NCBI RefSeq assembly: GCF_003045775.1
Contig: NZ_PXNS01000001.1
Coordinates: 744,001 to 808,000 of the forward strand
Direction of reading: 5' to 3'
From: Halomonas litopenaei
GTDB taxonomy: Bacteria; Pseudomonadota; Gammaproteobacteria; Pseudomonadales; Halomonadaceae
DNA length: 64,000 nucleotides
Numbering within the stretch: the stretch's first letter is position 1; the number at the start of each line of letters is the position of its first letter. The translations under genes and the position numbers were made by a program. Of this stretch, positions 15,562-23,921 are shown in pieces. The notes below the pieces were generated by a model that saw nothing but the letters and a program-made list of their open reading frames with translations, ran no database searches and had not been told where the DNA came from.

Positions 15562-16497
15562 ATGGCCAGGATAGTTATTTCGGAATTCATGGACGAGCAG
15601 GCGGTGGCCTGGCTCAGTGAGCACCACGAAGTGCTGTGTGACACCCGTCTGGTCGAGGATCGAGGACGCCTTCTGGACGCGGTGGCCGACGCCGATGCGC
15701 TGATCGTGCGCAATCGGACCCAGGTCGATAGCGAACTGCTGACAAGGGCGCCGCGCCTCAAGGTGGTGGGGCGTCTTGGTGTCGGACTCGACAATATCGA
15801 CCTCGGGGCCTGTGCCGAGCGCGACGTCGAGGTCAAGCCGGCTCAGGGGGGCAACGCCGGCTCGGTGGCCGAGTACGTGATCGCCGGGGCGCTGATGCTG
15901 CGCCGAGGTGCCTACGCCTCGACCCCGGCCATGTTGGCAGGGGAGTGGCCCCGCCAGGCGCTGATGGGGCGTGAGGTCAGCGGCGCGAGGTTGGGTCTGG
16001 TGGGCTTTGGTGCCATCGCCCAGGTCACCGCCGGGCTCGCCCGGGCCCTCGGTATGGAGGTGCTGGCGTTTGATCCCCACCTGCCGGCCAAGTCTGCGGC
16101 CTGGGGCCAGACCCAGCGCTGCGAGACGCTGGAAGCGCTGTTGGCCGAGGCCGATGTGGTCAGTCTGCATGTGCCGCTCAATGACCAGACCCGACACCTG
16201 CTGGATGCCGATCGCCTGGCCGTCATGAAGCCCGGCGCAGTGGTCATCAACGCCGCCCGCGGTGGGGTGGTGGACGAGCCGGCACTGGCCGAGGCGCTCA
16301 CCAGTGGACGCCTGGCGGGGGCCATGCTCGATGTGTTCGAACAGGAGCCACTTGGCGCAGGCTCGGTGCTCGAAGGGGTGCCCCATCTGGTACTGACCCC
16401 GCATATCGCCGGGGTGACCGAGGAGTCCAACGCGCGTATCAGCCAGATGACCGCCGAGAACGTGGTTGCGGTACTGACGCCGGAGGGGGTGGCATGA
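15562..16497 (+). CDS. slcC: (S)-sulfolactate dehydrogenase SlcC (D-isomer-specific 2-hydroxyacid dehydrogenase family)
   Basis: A 311-residue, 3-phosphoglycerate-dehydrogenase-like enzyme. It has the catalytic-domain opening, the Rossmann motif LGLVGFGAIAQ near residue 150, the VINAARGGVVDE block with its catalytic Arg region near 230, and the catalytic His in LTPHIAGVTEESN near 280. In C. salexigens SlcC oxidises (S)-sulfolactate to sulfopyruvate with NAD+, and ComC then reduces it to the (R)-form used by SuyAB. The comC gene overlaps its stop by four bases, which strengthens the assignment. Start ATG with GGAG eight bases upstream. Confidence 0.88.
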   Translation: MARIVISEFMDEQAVAWLSEHHEVLCDTRLVEDRGRLLDAVADADALIVRNRTQVDSELLTRAPRLKVVGRLGVGLDNIDLGACAERDVEVKPAQGGNAGSVAEYVIAGALMLRRGAYASTPAMLAGEWPRQALMGREVSGARLGLVGFGAIAQVTAGLARALGMEVLAFDPHLPAKSAAWGQTQRCETLEALLAEADVVSLHVPLNDQTRHLLDADRLAVMKPGAVVINAARGGVVDEPALAEALTSGRLAGAMLDVFEQEPLGAGSVLEGVPHLVLTPHIAGVTEESNARISQMTAENVVAVLTPEGVA

Positions 16498-17495
16498 GCC
16501 AGACGACAACACTTGCCCGCGAACAGGCGCGGGAACTCGCCATGGAGGCGATGCGTGCCAGAGGCTTCCCCGAGCGCGAGGCCGCCATCACGGTGGAGGC
16601 GCTGCTCGACGCCGAGCGTGACGGTCTGCCGTCCCACGGGCTCTCGCGCCTGCCGTTCTATCTGGACCAGGCCGCCAGCGGCAAGGTCAACGCCGGCGCC
16701 ATACCCAGGGCCGAAGCCGATGGCGCGGTGGTGCGGGTCGACGCCGACCATGGACTGGCCTTCCCGGCCATCGCCAGCGGGCTGGACGCCGGCTTCGAGG
16801 TGGCGCGGCAGCAGGGGCTATGCGCGATTTCCATCAGACGCTCTCACCACTTTGGGGTGGCCGGTGCACCGGTGGAGCGAGCGGCTCGGGAGGGCTTCAT
16901 GGCGCTGGCATTCAGCAATGCACCGTCGGCCATGGCGCCCTGGGGTGGTCACAAGCCGCTCTACGGCACCAACCCCATCGCCTTCGCCTGTCCGCGACCC
17001 GAGGCCGAACCCATGCTGCTGGACCTGTCGCTGTCCAAGGTGGCCAGGGGCAAGGTGATGCTGGCGCGCAAGGCCGGCAAGCCGATTCCCGAGGGCTGGG
17101 CGGTGGGGCCGGATGGGGCGCCTACCACCGATCCGGAGACCGCCATCCAGGGCAGCATGGTGCCGGCAGGAGACGCCAAGGGGGCGGCGCTGGCGATGAT
17201 GGTGGAGCTGTTGTGCGCGGGGCTTTCCGGTAGTCGCTTCGGTTTCGAGGCGGGGTCTTTCTTCGAGGCGCAGGGAGAGCCACCCGGGGTCGGTCATTTG
17301 ATGCTGCTGTTCGACGTCGATCGCTTCGCACCCGATGTGCTCGCGCGCTGTGAAGTGCTGTTCGCCGCGATGCTCGAGCAGCCGGGCGTACGCCTGCCCG
17401 GCGACCGGCGCCACCAGCTGCGACGCCAGAGCGATGATCGGTTGACGCTGCCGACGGCGGTGGTGGATGACCTGACGGCGATTGCGGCTTCCTAG
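16494..17495 (+). CDS. comC: (R)-sulfolactate dehydrogenase ComC (malate/L-lactate dehydrogenase family)
   Basis: A 333-residue enzyme of the LDH2/malate dehydrogenase type: catalytic SHGLSRLPFYL near residue 43, the SHHFG motif with its His near 117, and the GTNPIAFACP segment near 160. The likely reaction is NADPH-dependent reduction of sulfopyruvate to (R)-sulfolactate, completing an SlcC/ComC two-dehydrogenase racemisation. Length is normal for the family. It is the last gene of the plus-strand unit that starts at suyA and converges with the LacI-type regulator gene. Confidence 0.88.
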   Translation: MSQTTTLAREQARELAMEAMRARGFPEREAAITVEALLDAERDGLPSHGLSRLPFYLDQAASGKVNAGAIPRAEADGAVVRVDADHGLAFPAIASGLDAGFEVARQQGLCAISIRRSHHFGVAGAPVERAAREGFMALAFSNAPSAMAPWGGHKPLYGTNPIAFACPRPEAEPMLLDLSLSKVARGKVMLARKAGKPIPEGWAVGPDGAPTTDPETAIQGSMVPAGDAKGAALAMMVELLCAGLSGSRFGFEAGSFFEAQGEPPGVGHLMLLFDVDRFAPDVLARCEVLFAAMLEQPGVRLPGDRRHQLRRQSDDRLTLPTAVVDDLTAIAAS

Positions 17496-17602
17496 AAGTA
17501 CGGCTTCCTGGATAGCGTTCGCGGATACAGTTCGCGGACAGCGCCTAGAACGACTTTCCCGAATAGCTTTGCTGAATGGCTTTATCAGCCAGCTCAGCCG
17601 GC

Positions 17603-18631
17603 CTACTGGCCGATTCCGGTAAGTGGCGGCGCCGTCGATCCCCGTAGCTGGACGCTGGCATCCAGGTGCAGGTCGCTGGGCCGTTCGCGATGGCGAATCC
17701 ACGTCATCAGGGCGTCGGCGGCATGCACTCCGATGTCACTGGCGGGCACCGAGACGGTGGTCAGCGATGGCGACATGTAGGCCGCCTGGGGCAGGTCGTC
17801 GAAGCCTGTGATCGACAGTTCCCGAGGCAGGTCGAGCCCGCGTCGCTGGGCCTCGAGCAGGGCGCCGAAGGCCAGGGTGTCATTGCCGCAGAGCAGCGCC
17901 GTGGGCGGGGAGGGCATTTCCAGCAGTCTGGCGCAGGCGTCGGCGCCCTCGGCGACACCATACTCCACCACCTCGACGTCTGGCGCCGGGCAACCGGCAG
18001 CGGCAATCGCATCGCTGAACCCCTCGAAGCGGGCCCGGGCACGGTCATTGTGTTCATAGGGTGCGGTGACGATGGCGAGGTGGCGGTGGCCCAGGTCGAT
18101 TAGGTGGCTCGCCAGCTGTCTGGCGGCGCCGCGATTGTCGAAGCCGATACAGGGGGCTTCGGCCTTGTCATGGGTCTGCCAGCTGGTGAGGAAGGGCAGT
18201 TGACGCTGGTGAAGCAGACGGTAGGCGTCGGCAAGGTGTTCATGGCCGATCAACACGACGCCGTCCACGCCATGCTGGACCAGCGTCCGCAACGCCTGCA
18301 GTTCGTCCTCGAGGTCGTAGCGGTAGGTGGCCAGCAGCAGACGACAGTCATGCTCCTTGAGGCGCCGCTCCAGGCTGTTGGCCATGGTGCCGAAGATCGG
18401 GTTGTCGAGGGTCGGTACCAGCAGACCGATGGCGCCGATGCGGCGTGAGGCCAGTGCACGGGCCGAACCATCCGGCACGTAGCCGAGGCGGCCGACGGCA
18501 GCCTCCACTTTCTTTCGCAGGCGGTCGCTGACGTGGGGTGCGCCGTTGAGCACCCGCGAGACAGACGCCGTCGAGACCCCGGCCTCCCGGGCCACATCTT
18601 CCAGCAACGCTCTGGTGGGACGATCGTTCAT
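17603..18631 (-). CDS. hpsR: LacI-family repressor of the DHPS genes (HpsR type)
   Basis: A 342-residue LacI/GalR regulator. The helix-turn-helix and hinge are intact (LLEDVAREAGVSTASVSRVLNG, residues 8-29; ALASRR hinge), followed by a periplasmic-binding-protein-like effector domain. ATG at 18631 follows AGGAGAGG. The gene is divergent from the TRAP transporter operon, and a LacI-type palindrome lies in the shared region with a second before hpsN. In Cupriavidus pinatubonensis the DHPS cluster also carries a LacI-type regulator, HpsR. The inducer is probably DHPS or a product, which is inference. Confidence 0.87.
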   Translation of the reverse strand: MNDRPTRALLEDVAREAGVSTASVSRVLNGAPHVSDRLRKKVEAAVGRLGYVPDGSARALASRRIGAIGLLVPTLDNPIFGTMANSLERRLKEHDCRLLLATYRYDLEDELQALRTLVQHGVDGVVLIGHEHLADAYRLLHQRQLPFLTSWQTHDKAEAPCIGFDNRGAARQLASHLIDLGHRHLAIVTAPYEHNDRARARFEGFSDAIAAAGCPAPDVEVVEYGVAEGADACARLLEMPSPPTALLCGNDTLAFGALLEAQRRGLDLPRELSITGFDDLPQAAYMSPSLTTVSVPASDIGVHAADALMTWIRHRERPSDLHLDASVQLRGSTAPPLTGIGQ

Positions 18632-18760
18632 CTGGCCTCTCCTGGGTGGCGCCACCGGTGTGATCCGATCGGCGCCACGGTTGCGGCTAAAGTCGAAGGT
18701 CCTTTACAGGATTCTGGCTGGACAAGTCCTATAGAGGAATCTACCTTGAATAGTGCGCCA

Positions 18761-18774
18761 TGTAAGCGCTTACA
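18761..18774. promoter_or_regulatory. LacI-type operator 1 (before TRAP operon)
   Basis: TGTAAGCGCTTACA is a perfect 14-bp palindrome with the central CG step typical of LacI/GalR operators. It lies between a possible -35 (TTGAAT, 18746) and -10 (TACAAT, 18771) of the TRAP operon, so bound repressor would block polymerase. The same core recurs at 22386-22399. Confidence 0.85.
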
Positions 18775-18924
18775 ATTATAGCAGCAGACAGCGTTGATCG
18801 TAGTTCACTGCTGCATTTTTGCCTCGTTAGCCTGACCACGGCTTCGAGCGGAGCCGGTCCAGGCTCAGCAAGATCGACAACGACGCGTACCACCAAATAC
18901 AACGAGAGTCGGGAGTCGCCACCC

Positions 18925-19170
18925 ATGTCCAGGTCGTCTTCGTCCTCAGCCAAGTTGATGTTATGGCTGTCGATATGTCTGTTCGCCGCCTTTTTCGTCA
19001 ACGTCGCCATCCAGCGCTATGTACCGGGAATGTGGGCGCTGGAAGCCGCCTACGAGGCGGTGCTGTTGACGCTCGCTACCGCCTTCTTCGTCTCTGCCTG
19101 CCTCAAGTTCGAGGGCAAGGCGCCGTCTGGCGCCGAGCCGGGCACGCCAACCACACAACAAGGACAATGA
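18925..19170 (+). CDS. Small two-helix membrane protein, first gene of the TRAP operon
   Basis: An 81-residue protein with two predicted membrane segments (about residues 10-28 and 40-60) and a polar C-terminal tail. I do not recognise the family. It is the first gene after the HpsR operator, and its stop codon overlaps a possible ATG of the binding-protein gene (ATGA), so the two are probably translationally coupled. Standard TRAP systems have only three components (P, Q, M), which makes a conserved extra subunit, or a factor for TRAP assembly or retention, worth considering. The second helix ends in Cys-Leu-Lys-Phe. Confidence 0.75.
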   Translation: MSRSSSSSAKLMLWLSICLFAAFFVNVAIQRYVPGMWALEAAYEAVLLTLATAFFVSACLKFEGKAPSGAEPGTPTTQQGQ

Positions 19171-19172
19171 CC

Positions 19173-20339
19173 ATGCGAGGTTTCATCACCAATGACAGCG
19201 GTGCTCCCAGTCAGCCGGAAAGACGGCTGTTCATGGGCACCGTGGCGAAGTTCGGTTTTACCGCCGCGGTGGTCGGTGCGGTCGGCGGTGCGTTGTTCTC
19301 GGAAAGCGCCATGGCGGCCACCGCCAAGGAAGAGTCCGAGCGAGAGAACGCGGCCGAGAGCACCATCGTGCTCGCCACCGGCTATACCCTGGGCGCCTCG
19401 CGGGCCTATCCGATCATGCAGCTCAACTTCAAGGAGAACCTGCAGAACTTCTCCGGCGGTCGGCTCTACGTGAAGCTGGCGCCCGGTGGTCAGCTCGCCA
19501 CCGGCGGGGCGCTGATCTCGATGGTCCAGAACGGTTCCATCGCCATCGCCCAGCATTCGCTGTCCAACCTGTCGTCCTTCGCCCCGGAAGCCGACCTGGT
19601 GAACATTCCCTACTGGTGTGGCGAGAACCAGCGTCTGATCAATCTGGTGACCTCGGACGCCTGGCGCGACACCGTTCACCACAAGGTCGAGGAGCGCGGC
19701 TTCAAGGTGCTGTCCTATATCTGCATCGACCCGAGGACCGTCGCCGTGCGCGAGGGGCTGCTCGATGGCCCGGTGCGGGTCCCCGATGACATCTCCGGCA
19801 TCAAGTTCCGGGTGCCGTCCTCGCAGATCCTGCAGCAGGTCTATCGACTGGCCGGTGCCAACCCGACGCCGGTGGCCTGGGGCGAGACCTCGTCGGCGAT
19901 CAAGCAGGGCGTGGCCGATGCCCTCGACCCCAGCGTCCAGGCCCTGCTGGTGTTCGGCTTCACCGACGTGCTGTCGAGCATCTCCACCATCCAGTCGGTG
20001 CCGGATGCCCAGGTCTACACCTGCAACAAGGCCTGGTTCGACAGCCTGGATGGCGCGCTTCAGGACGCTGTCATGCAGGCGTCTGATGTCACCTTCCGCG
20101 AAAACCTCGCCAAGGTCCCGGCGGCGCGAGCCTACGCCCATGACCAGATGCGCCTGGCCGGCGTCGAGGTCTACTCCCTGAGCGACGAGGAAAAGGCCCA
20201 GTGGGTCGAGCGTTGCGGCCATCAGCTGCCCGCCTGGGACGAGACCAAGCGTGAACTGGCGGGGTCGCTGGAGGCATTCGACAAACTGCTGGCCGCCACG
20301 GAGGTGCAAAATGGCTATTTCGTCGACAGCAACGCCTAA
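19173..20339 (+). CDS. TRAP transporter solute-binding protein with Tat signal (probable DHPS binder)
   Basis: About 388 residues. The N-terminus carries a twin-arginine signal (PERRLFMG before a long hydrophobic stretch ending in AMA), so it should be exported folded by Tat. The mature part is a DctP-type binding protein: GYTLGASRAYPI, then GGRLYVKLAPGGQLATGGALI near residue 100, and a GIKFRVPSSQI block with the family's conserved Arg near 210. HpsKLM TRAP transporters serve DHPS uptake in marine bacteria, and the setting here fits. I prefer ATG 19173 (AAGGA at eight bases); ATG 19167, overlapping the previous stop, adds two residues. Confidence 0.88.
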   Translation: MRGFITNDSGAPSQPERRLFMGTVAKFGFTAAVVGAVGGALFSESAMAATAKEESERENAAESTIVLATGYTLGASRAYPIMQLNFKENLQNFSGGRLYVKLAPGGQLATGGALISMVQNGSIAIAQHSLSNLSSFAPEADLVNIPYWCGENQRLINLVTSDAWRDTVHHKVEERGFKVLSYICIDPRTVAVREGLLDGPVRVPDDISGIKFRVPSSQILQQVYRLAGANPTPVAWGETSSAIKQGVADALDPSVQALLVFGFTDVLSSISTIQSVPDAQVYTCNKAWFDSLDGALQDAVMQASDVTFRENLAKVPAARAYAHDQMRLAGVEVYSLSDEEKAQWVERCGHQLPAWDETKRELAGSLEAFDKLLAATEVQNGYFVDSNA

Positions 20340-20874
20340 GGACACGCGCTGGCGCGCCCTGCGCCTGCGCTGTGACGACGTCGATCGCCGCACCGAGCGC
20401 TGGCTGCTGCTGACCTTCTACGCGCTGATCATCCTGACGGTGGCGGTGGAAGTGATTCGTCGCTTCGCCCTCAACTACTCCTCGGTCTGGGGCGAGGAGC
20501 TGGCGCGCTACGCCTTTATCTACCTGGCATGGCTCGCCGCCGCCGCAGCGGTCAGAGACCGCGCCCATATCCGCATCGATGTGCTGATCAACCTGGGTGG
20601 GCCTCGCATGAAGCGCCTGGGCTGGTGGATCTCGGATATCGCCACCCTGGTGCTGGCGGTGTGGGCACTGTACCTGTCGATCGCACCGGTGCTGACGTCG
20701 ATCAACTTCGGTTCGGTCACCGCGGGACTGCGGGTTTCCCAGGCGTTCTTTCTGGCCGCCATCCCGGTGGGCTTTCTGCTGATCGCCTGGCGAGTGGTGC
20801 AGAGCATGCTGGCGGATATCCGGCGCATGCAGCGTGGTGATCCGGTCTTCGATGGCCAGAAGCTCTTCGACTGA
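20311..20874 (+). CDS. TRAP transporter small membrane subunit (DctQ)
   Basis: A 187-residue protein with four membrane helices and the DctQ signature region YSSVWGEELARYAFIYLAW near residues 60-80. The ATG at 20311 follows GGAGGTG and lies 29 bases inside the binding-protein gene, in another frame, so translation is coupled. It pairs with the DctM subunit encoded next. Confidence 0.9.
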   Translation: MAISSTATPKDTRWRALRLRCDDVDRRTERWLLLTFYALIILTVAVEVIRRFALNYSSVWGEELARYAFIYLAWLAAAAAVRDRAHIRIDVLINLGGPRMKRLGWWISDIATLVLAVWALYLSIAPVLTSINFGSVTAGLRVSQAFFLAAIPVGFLLIAWRVVQSMLADIRRMQRGDPVFDGQKLFD

Positions 20875-20885
20875 GGGGGACCGTC

Positions 20886-22196
20886 ATGGAATTCATGGAA
20901 CTTCAACAGGCCGCGGCCTCCCTGGACTGGACCTTCTATGCGCCGCTGGCGGCGCTGATCGTGATGATCCTGGTCGGGGTGCCGGTGTGGGTCGCCATCG
21001 GTCTCGGCACCCTGGGCATGCTGACCTTTACCGAGACCTTGCCGCTGTCGGTGTTCGGCGAGTCGCTGTTCGAGGGCATCAACGCCTTTGCGCTGATCGC
21101 GGTGCCGCTGTTTATCCTGACCGGCGATGCCCTGGTGCGCTCGGGGCTTTCCGGCAAGTTGCTGGATGTGGCCGAGGCCAGCGTCGGCGGGCTCAAGACC
21201 GGCCTTGGCAGCTCGACGACGCTGGGCTGCGGCTTCTTTGCCTGCATCTCCGGCTCGGACGCAGCGGGTGCCGCGGCGGTGGGGCGCATGACCATTCCCC
21301 GGCTGGTGGAGCGCGGCTATCCGTTGCCGGCGGCCTGCGCGCTGGTGGCCTCCGGCGCCTGCACCGGCATCCTGATCCCGCCATCGATCGCCTATATCGT
21401 GATGGGCCTGGTGTTGGGCATGTCCGCCTCGACGCTGTTTCTGGCGGCGGCGATCCCCGGGGTGATGGTGATGATCTCGGTCATGGCCACCAATATGGTG
21501 CTCAATCGCATCTACGGCTTCGAAGGCGATCGCGAGCGTTTCTCCTGGCGACGCTGGATCGACACCGTATGGGACGCCCGCTGGGCGCTGTTCGTACCGG
21601 TGGTGATCCTGGGCGGCATCTACACCGGCATCTTCACTCCTACCGAGGCGGCATCGGTGGCCGTGGTGGTGGTGGTCATCATCGGCCTGCGCCAGGGGCG
21701 CCTGACGCTGGGTGACATTCCGCGCATGCTGGAGAGCTCGGCGCGGGTGTGCGGCGTCATCGTGCCGATCATCGCGGTGTCCCTGCCGCTGGCGCAGAGC
21801 CTGGCCAGCCTCGATATCCCCCAGACCCTGGTCAGCGGAATCAGCGGTGTCACCGACGCCCCCTGGCTGATGATCCTGATGATGATCGGCATTCTGGTGC
21901 TGGCTGGCTGCGTGATGGAAACCACCCCCAACATCGTCATCCTGGCGCCGCTGCTGCTGCCACTGGCGCTGGAGGCGGGGATGAACGAGTTCCACTTCGC
22001 GATCCTGATGGTCACCACCCTGGGCCTGGGCTTCATCACGCCACCGCTGGGACTCAACCTGTTCGTGGTGTCCGGCTTGACCCGCTGTTCGGTCCTGTCG
22101 ATCGCTCGCTACGCGCTGCCGTTCGTGCTGGGGATGCTGATCGTGGTGTTGATGATCGCTTATTTGCCTTGGTTGTCGACCTGGGCGATAGGGTAG
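20886..22196 (+). CDS. TRAP transporter large permease (DctM)
   Basis: A 436-residue protein with about twelve helices. Typical DctM blocks are present: GVPVWVAIGLGTLGM near 35, GCGFFACISGSDAAGAAAVG near 115, LIPPSIAYIVMG near 165, and FITPPLGLNLFV near 385. It couples sodium gradient to uptake of the substrate captured by the binding protein, probably DHPS. Last gene of the operon; a strong stem-loop follows 40 bases later. Confidence 0.92.
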   Translation: MEFMELQQAAASLDWTFYAPLAALIVMILVGVPVWVAIGLGTLGMLTFTETLPLSVFGESLFEGINAFALIAVPLFILTGDALVRSGLSGKLLDVAEASVGGLKTGLGSSTTLGCGFFACISGSDAAGAAAVGRMTIPRLVERGYPLPAACALVASGACTGILIPPSIAYIVMGLVLGMSASTLFLAAAIPGVMVMISVMATNMVLNRIYGFEGDRERFSWRRWIDTVWDARWALFVPVVILGGIYTGIFTPTEAASVAVVVVVIIGLRQGRLTLGDIPRMLESSARVCGVIVPIIAVSLPLAQSLASLDIPQTLVSGISGVTDAPWLMILMMIGILVLAGCVMETTPNIVILAPLLLPLALEAGMNEFHFAILMVTTLGLGFITPPLGLNLFVVSGLTRCSVLSIARYALPFVLGMLIVVLMIAYLPWLSTWAIG

Positions 22197-22236
22197 GGCT
22201 CGTCTGAAAAGTGCCTGCGCTCGGTAATACGGCGTT

Positions 22237-22295
22237 AAAAATCGGATCAAAATGCTCATTTACACCCCGTAAACTGCGCTTTCTCACCGATTTTT
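22237..22295. terminator. Nested stem-loop element after the TRAP operon
   Basis: An outer pair, AAAAATCGG (22237-22245) and CCGATTTTT (22287-22295), encloses a smaller hairpin TTTAC-N5-GTAAA (22259-22273). The outer right arm ends in five T, and the left arm gives the same on the other strand, so it could terminate both ways. Flanks beyond the outer arms also show partial mirror symmetry (GCTCGGTAATACGGC against GGCAAAACAAGG-like sequence in reverse). It looks like an interspersed extragenic palindromic repeat known in many gammaproteobacteria; that comparison is from memory. Confidence 0.6.
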
Positions 22296-22383
22296 GCCTT
22301 GTCTAACCTTCGCTCGTCGACTTTTCGGACTGAGCCCAGGGAGAGGTTGGGGGAGAGCTGTCTTCCCCCTTTTTTTTAACGAA

Positions 22384-22401
22384 TTTGTAAGCGCTTACAA
22401 A
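22384..22401. promoter_or_regulatory. LacI-type operator 2 (before hpsN)
   Basis: TTTGTAAGCGCTTACAAA is a perfect 18-bp palindrome that contains the 14-bp core of operator 1. It lies 206 bases before the hpsN start, in a 411-base gap without genes (22197-22607). Confidence 0.87.
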
Positions 22402-22607
22402 AGTGTGGGTGCAAAGATGCAAAGTGAGGGCGAGGGCGACGCTAGGCGACTGGCCGGCCCACGCCTCGACAGAGCAACGCTCACCAAAACAACGACGCCG
22501 TCGGCGCATCACGGCCGAGTCGACGGCATACCCTAGGCACTGCGCATGCTCAAGACTCAAGCATGTGTGGCGACCGATACCGGCCGATGACCTCAAGGAG
22601 ACTCAAC

Positions 22608-23921
22608 ATGGCGATTCACTACTACAAGCAAGCCGACAAGAATGCCTCCAGCAACGACACCCAGACCCATGAAGTCGTCTCGCGCATGCTCGCCGAGATC
22701 GAGGCTGGGGGAGAGGCCAAGGCGCGGGAATACTGTCGTGAACTCGACGGCTGGGAAGGCGACGTCATCGTCAGCCGTGACCAGATCGAGGCGGCCAGGG
22801 AGAAGGTCCCCGAGCAGCTCAAGCAGGATATCCACTTCGCCTATGAGCGCGTCAGCCGGTTTGCCGCCGCCCAGCGCGACAGTATCCAGGGCTTCGAGAC
22901 CGAGCTGTCGCCGGGCCTGTTCGCCGGGCAGAAGCTGATCCCGATGGAGACCGCCGGTTGCTACGTGCCAGGTGGGCGCTACGCGCATATTGCCTCGGCG
23001 ATCATGAGCGTAGCCACCGCCAAGGTGGCCGGGGTCAAGAACGTGGTGGCCTGTTCGGTGCCGCGGGACGAGAACGGCATCCACCCGGCCATCCTGTATG
23101 CGATGGATCTCGCCGGTGCCGACGTCATCCTGCAGATGGGCGGGGTTCAGGGCATCGCCTCCATGGCCTTTGGACTGTTCACCGGCAAGCCCGCCGACAT
23201 TCTGGTCGGCCCGGGCAACCGCTTCGTCGCCGAGTCCAAGCGTCAGTTGTTCGGACGCTGCGGCATCGACATGTTTGCCGGGCCCACCGAGATCGGCATC
23301 ATCGCCGATCACAGCGCCGATCCCGATATCGTGGTCGAGGACCTGGTCGGCCAGGCCGAGCACGGCCCGGATTCGCCGGCCTGGCTGTTCACCACCTCGC
23401 GTGAATTGGCCGAAGCGGTGGATCAGCGCATCCAGGCGCGCATCGATGACCTGCCGGAAACCCAGCGCAAGGCCGCCGACGCCGCCTGGCGCGACTACGG
23501 CGAGATCATCGTCTGCGATACCCGGGAGGAAGCCGTCGAGGTCAGCGATCGTTATGCCTCCGAACATCTGGAACTGCAGGTGGAGGATCTGGACTGGTGG
23601 ATGGAGCGCCTCAACAGCTACGGCTCGCTGTTCGTCGGCGAGGAGGCTTCGGTGGCGTTCGGCGACAAGTGTTCGGGCACCAATCATATCCTCCCGACCA
23701 AGGGGGCGGCGCGTTACACCGGCGGGCTGTGCGCCCAGAAGTTCCTCAAGATCGTGACCTACCAGCGCCAGAGCCGCGAGGCCACCCGCACCGTAGCCGC
23801 CACCGCCGCCAGGCTGTCGCGCTGCGAGGGCATGGAAGGCCATGCCCGTACCGGCGATATCCGTCTGGCCAAGTACTATCCGGATGAGCGCTTTGTGCTG
23901 GCGGTGGAAGAGGATGTATGA
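22608..23921 (+). CDS. hpsN: Sulfopropanediol (DHPS) 3-dehydrogenase HpsN, histidinol-dehydrogenase-like
   Basis: A 437-residue member of the HisD family. HisD-type blocks are seen: MGGVQGIASMAFG near residue 178, DILVGPGNRFVAESKRQLFG near 198, AGPTEIGIIAD near 222, QAEHGPDSPAW near 248, the catalytic Glu-His pair in YASEHLELQ near 320, and SGTNHILPTKGAARY near 355. HpsN performs two successive NAD+-dependent oxidations of (R)-DHPS to (R)-sulfolactate. True HisD would sit in a his operon; here the neighbours are TRAP, SDR and zinc dehydrogenase genes, suyAB and an HpsR operator, so HpsN is far more likely. Start ATG follows AAGGAG. Confidence 0.9.
   Translation: MAIHYYKQADKNASSNDTQTHEVVSRMLAEIEAGGEAKAREYCRELDGWEGDVIVSRDQIEAAREKVPEQLKQDIHFAYERVSRFAAAQRDSIQGFETELSPGLFAGQKLIPMETAGCYVPGGRYAHIASAIMSVATAKVAGVKNVVACSVPRDENGIHPAILYAMDLAGADVILQMGGVQGIASMAFGLFTGKPADILVGPGNRFVAESKRQLFGRCGIDMFAGPTEIGIIADHSADPDIVVEDLVGQAEHGPDSPAWLFTTSRELAEAVDQRIQARIDDLPETQRKAADAAWRDYGEIIVCDTREEAVEVSDRYASEHLELQVEDLDWWMERLNSYGSLFVGEEASVAFGDKCSGTNHILPTKGAARYTGGLCAQKFLKIVTYQRQSREATRTVAATAARLSRCEGMEGHARTGDIRLAKYYPDERFVLAVEEDV

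Noticed and set aside
20520..22259. 579-codon minus-strand open frame opposite dctQ/dctM
   Set aside because: Composition (His, Gln, Asp, Arg repeats) and position show a shadow of the TRAP genes.
22608..23921. Histidinol dehydrogenase HisD of histidine synthesis
   Set aside because: The family is right but no his genes are near, while the operator and neighbours belong to DHPS degradation, where HpsN is a known HisD homologue.
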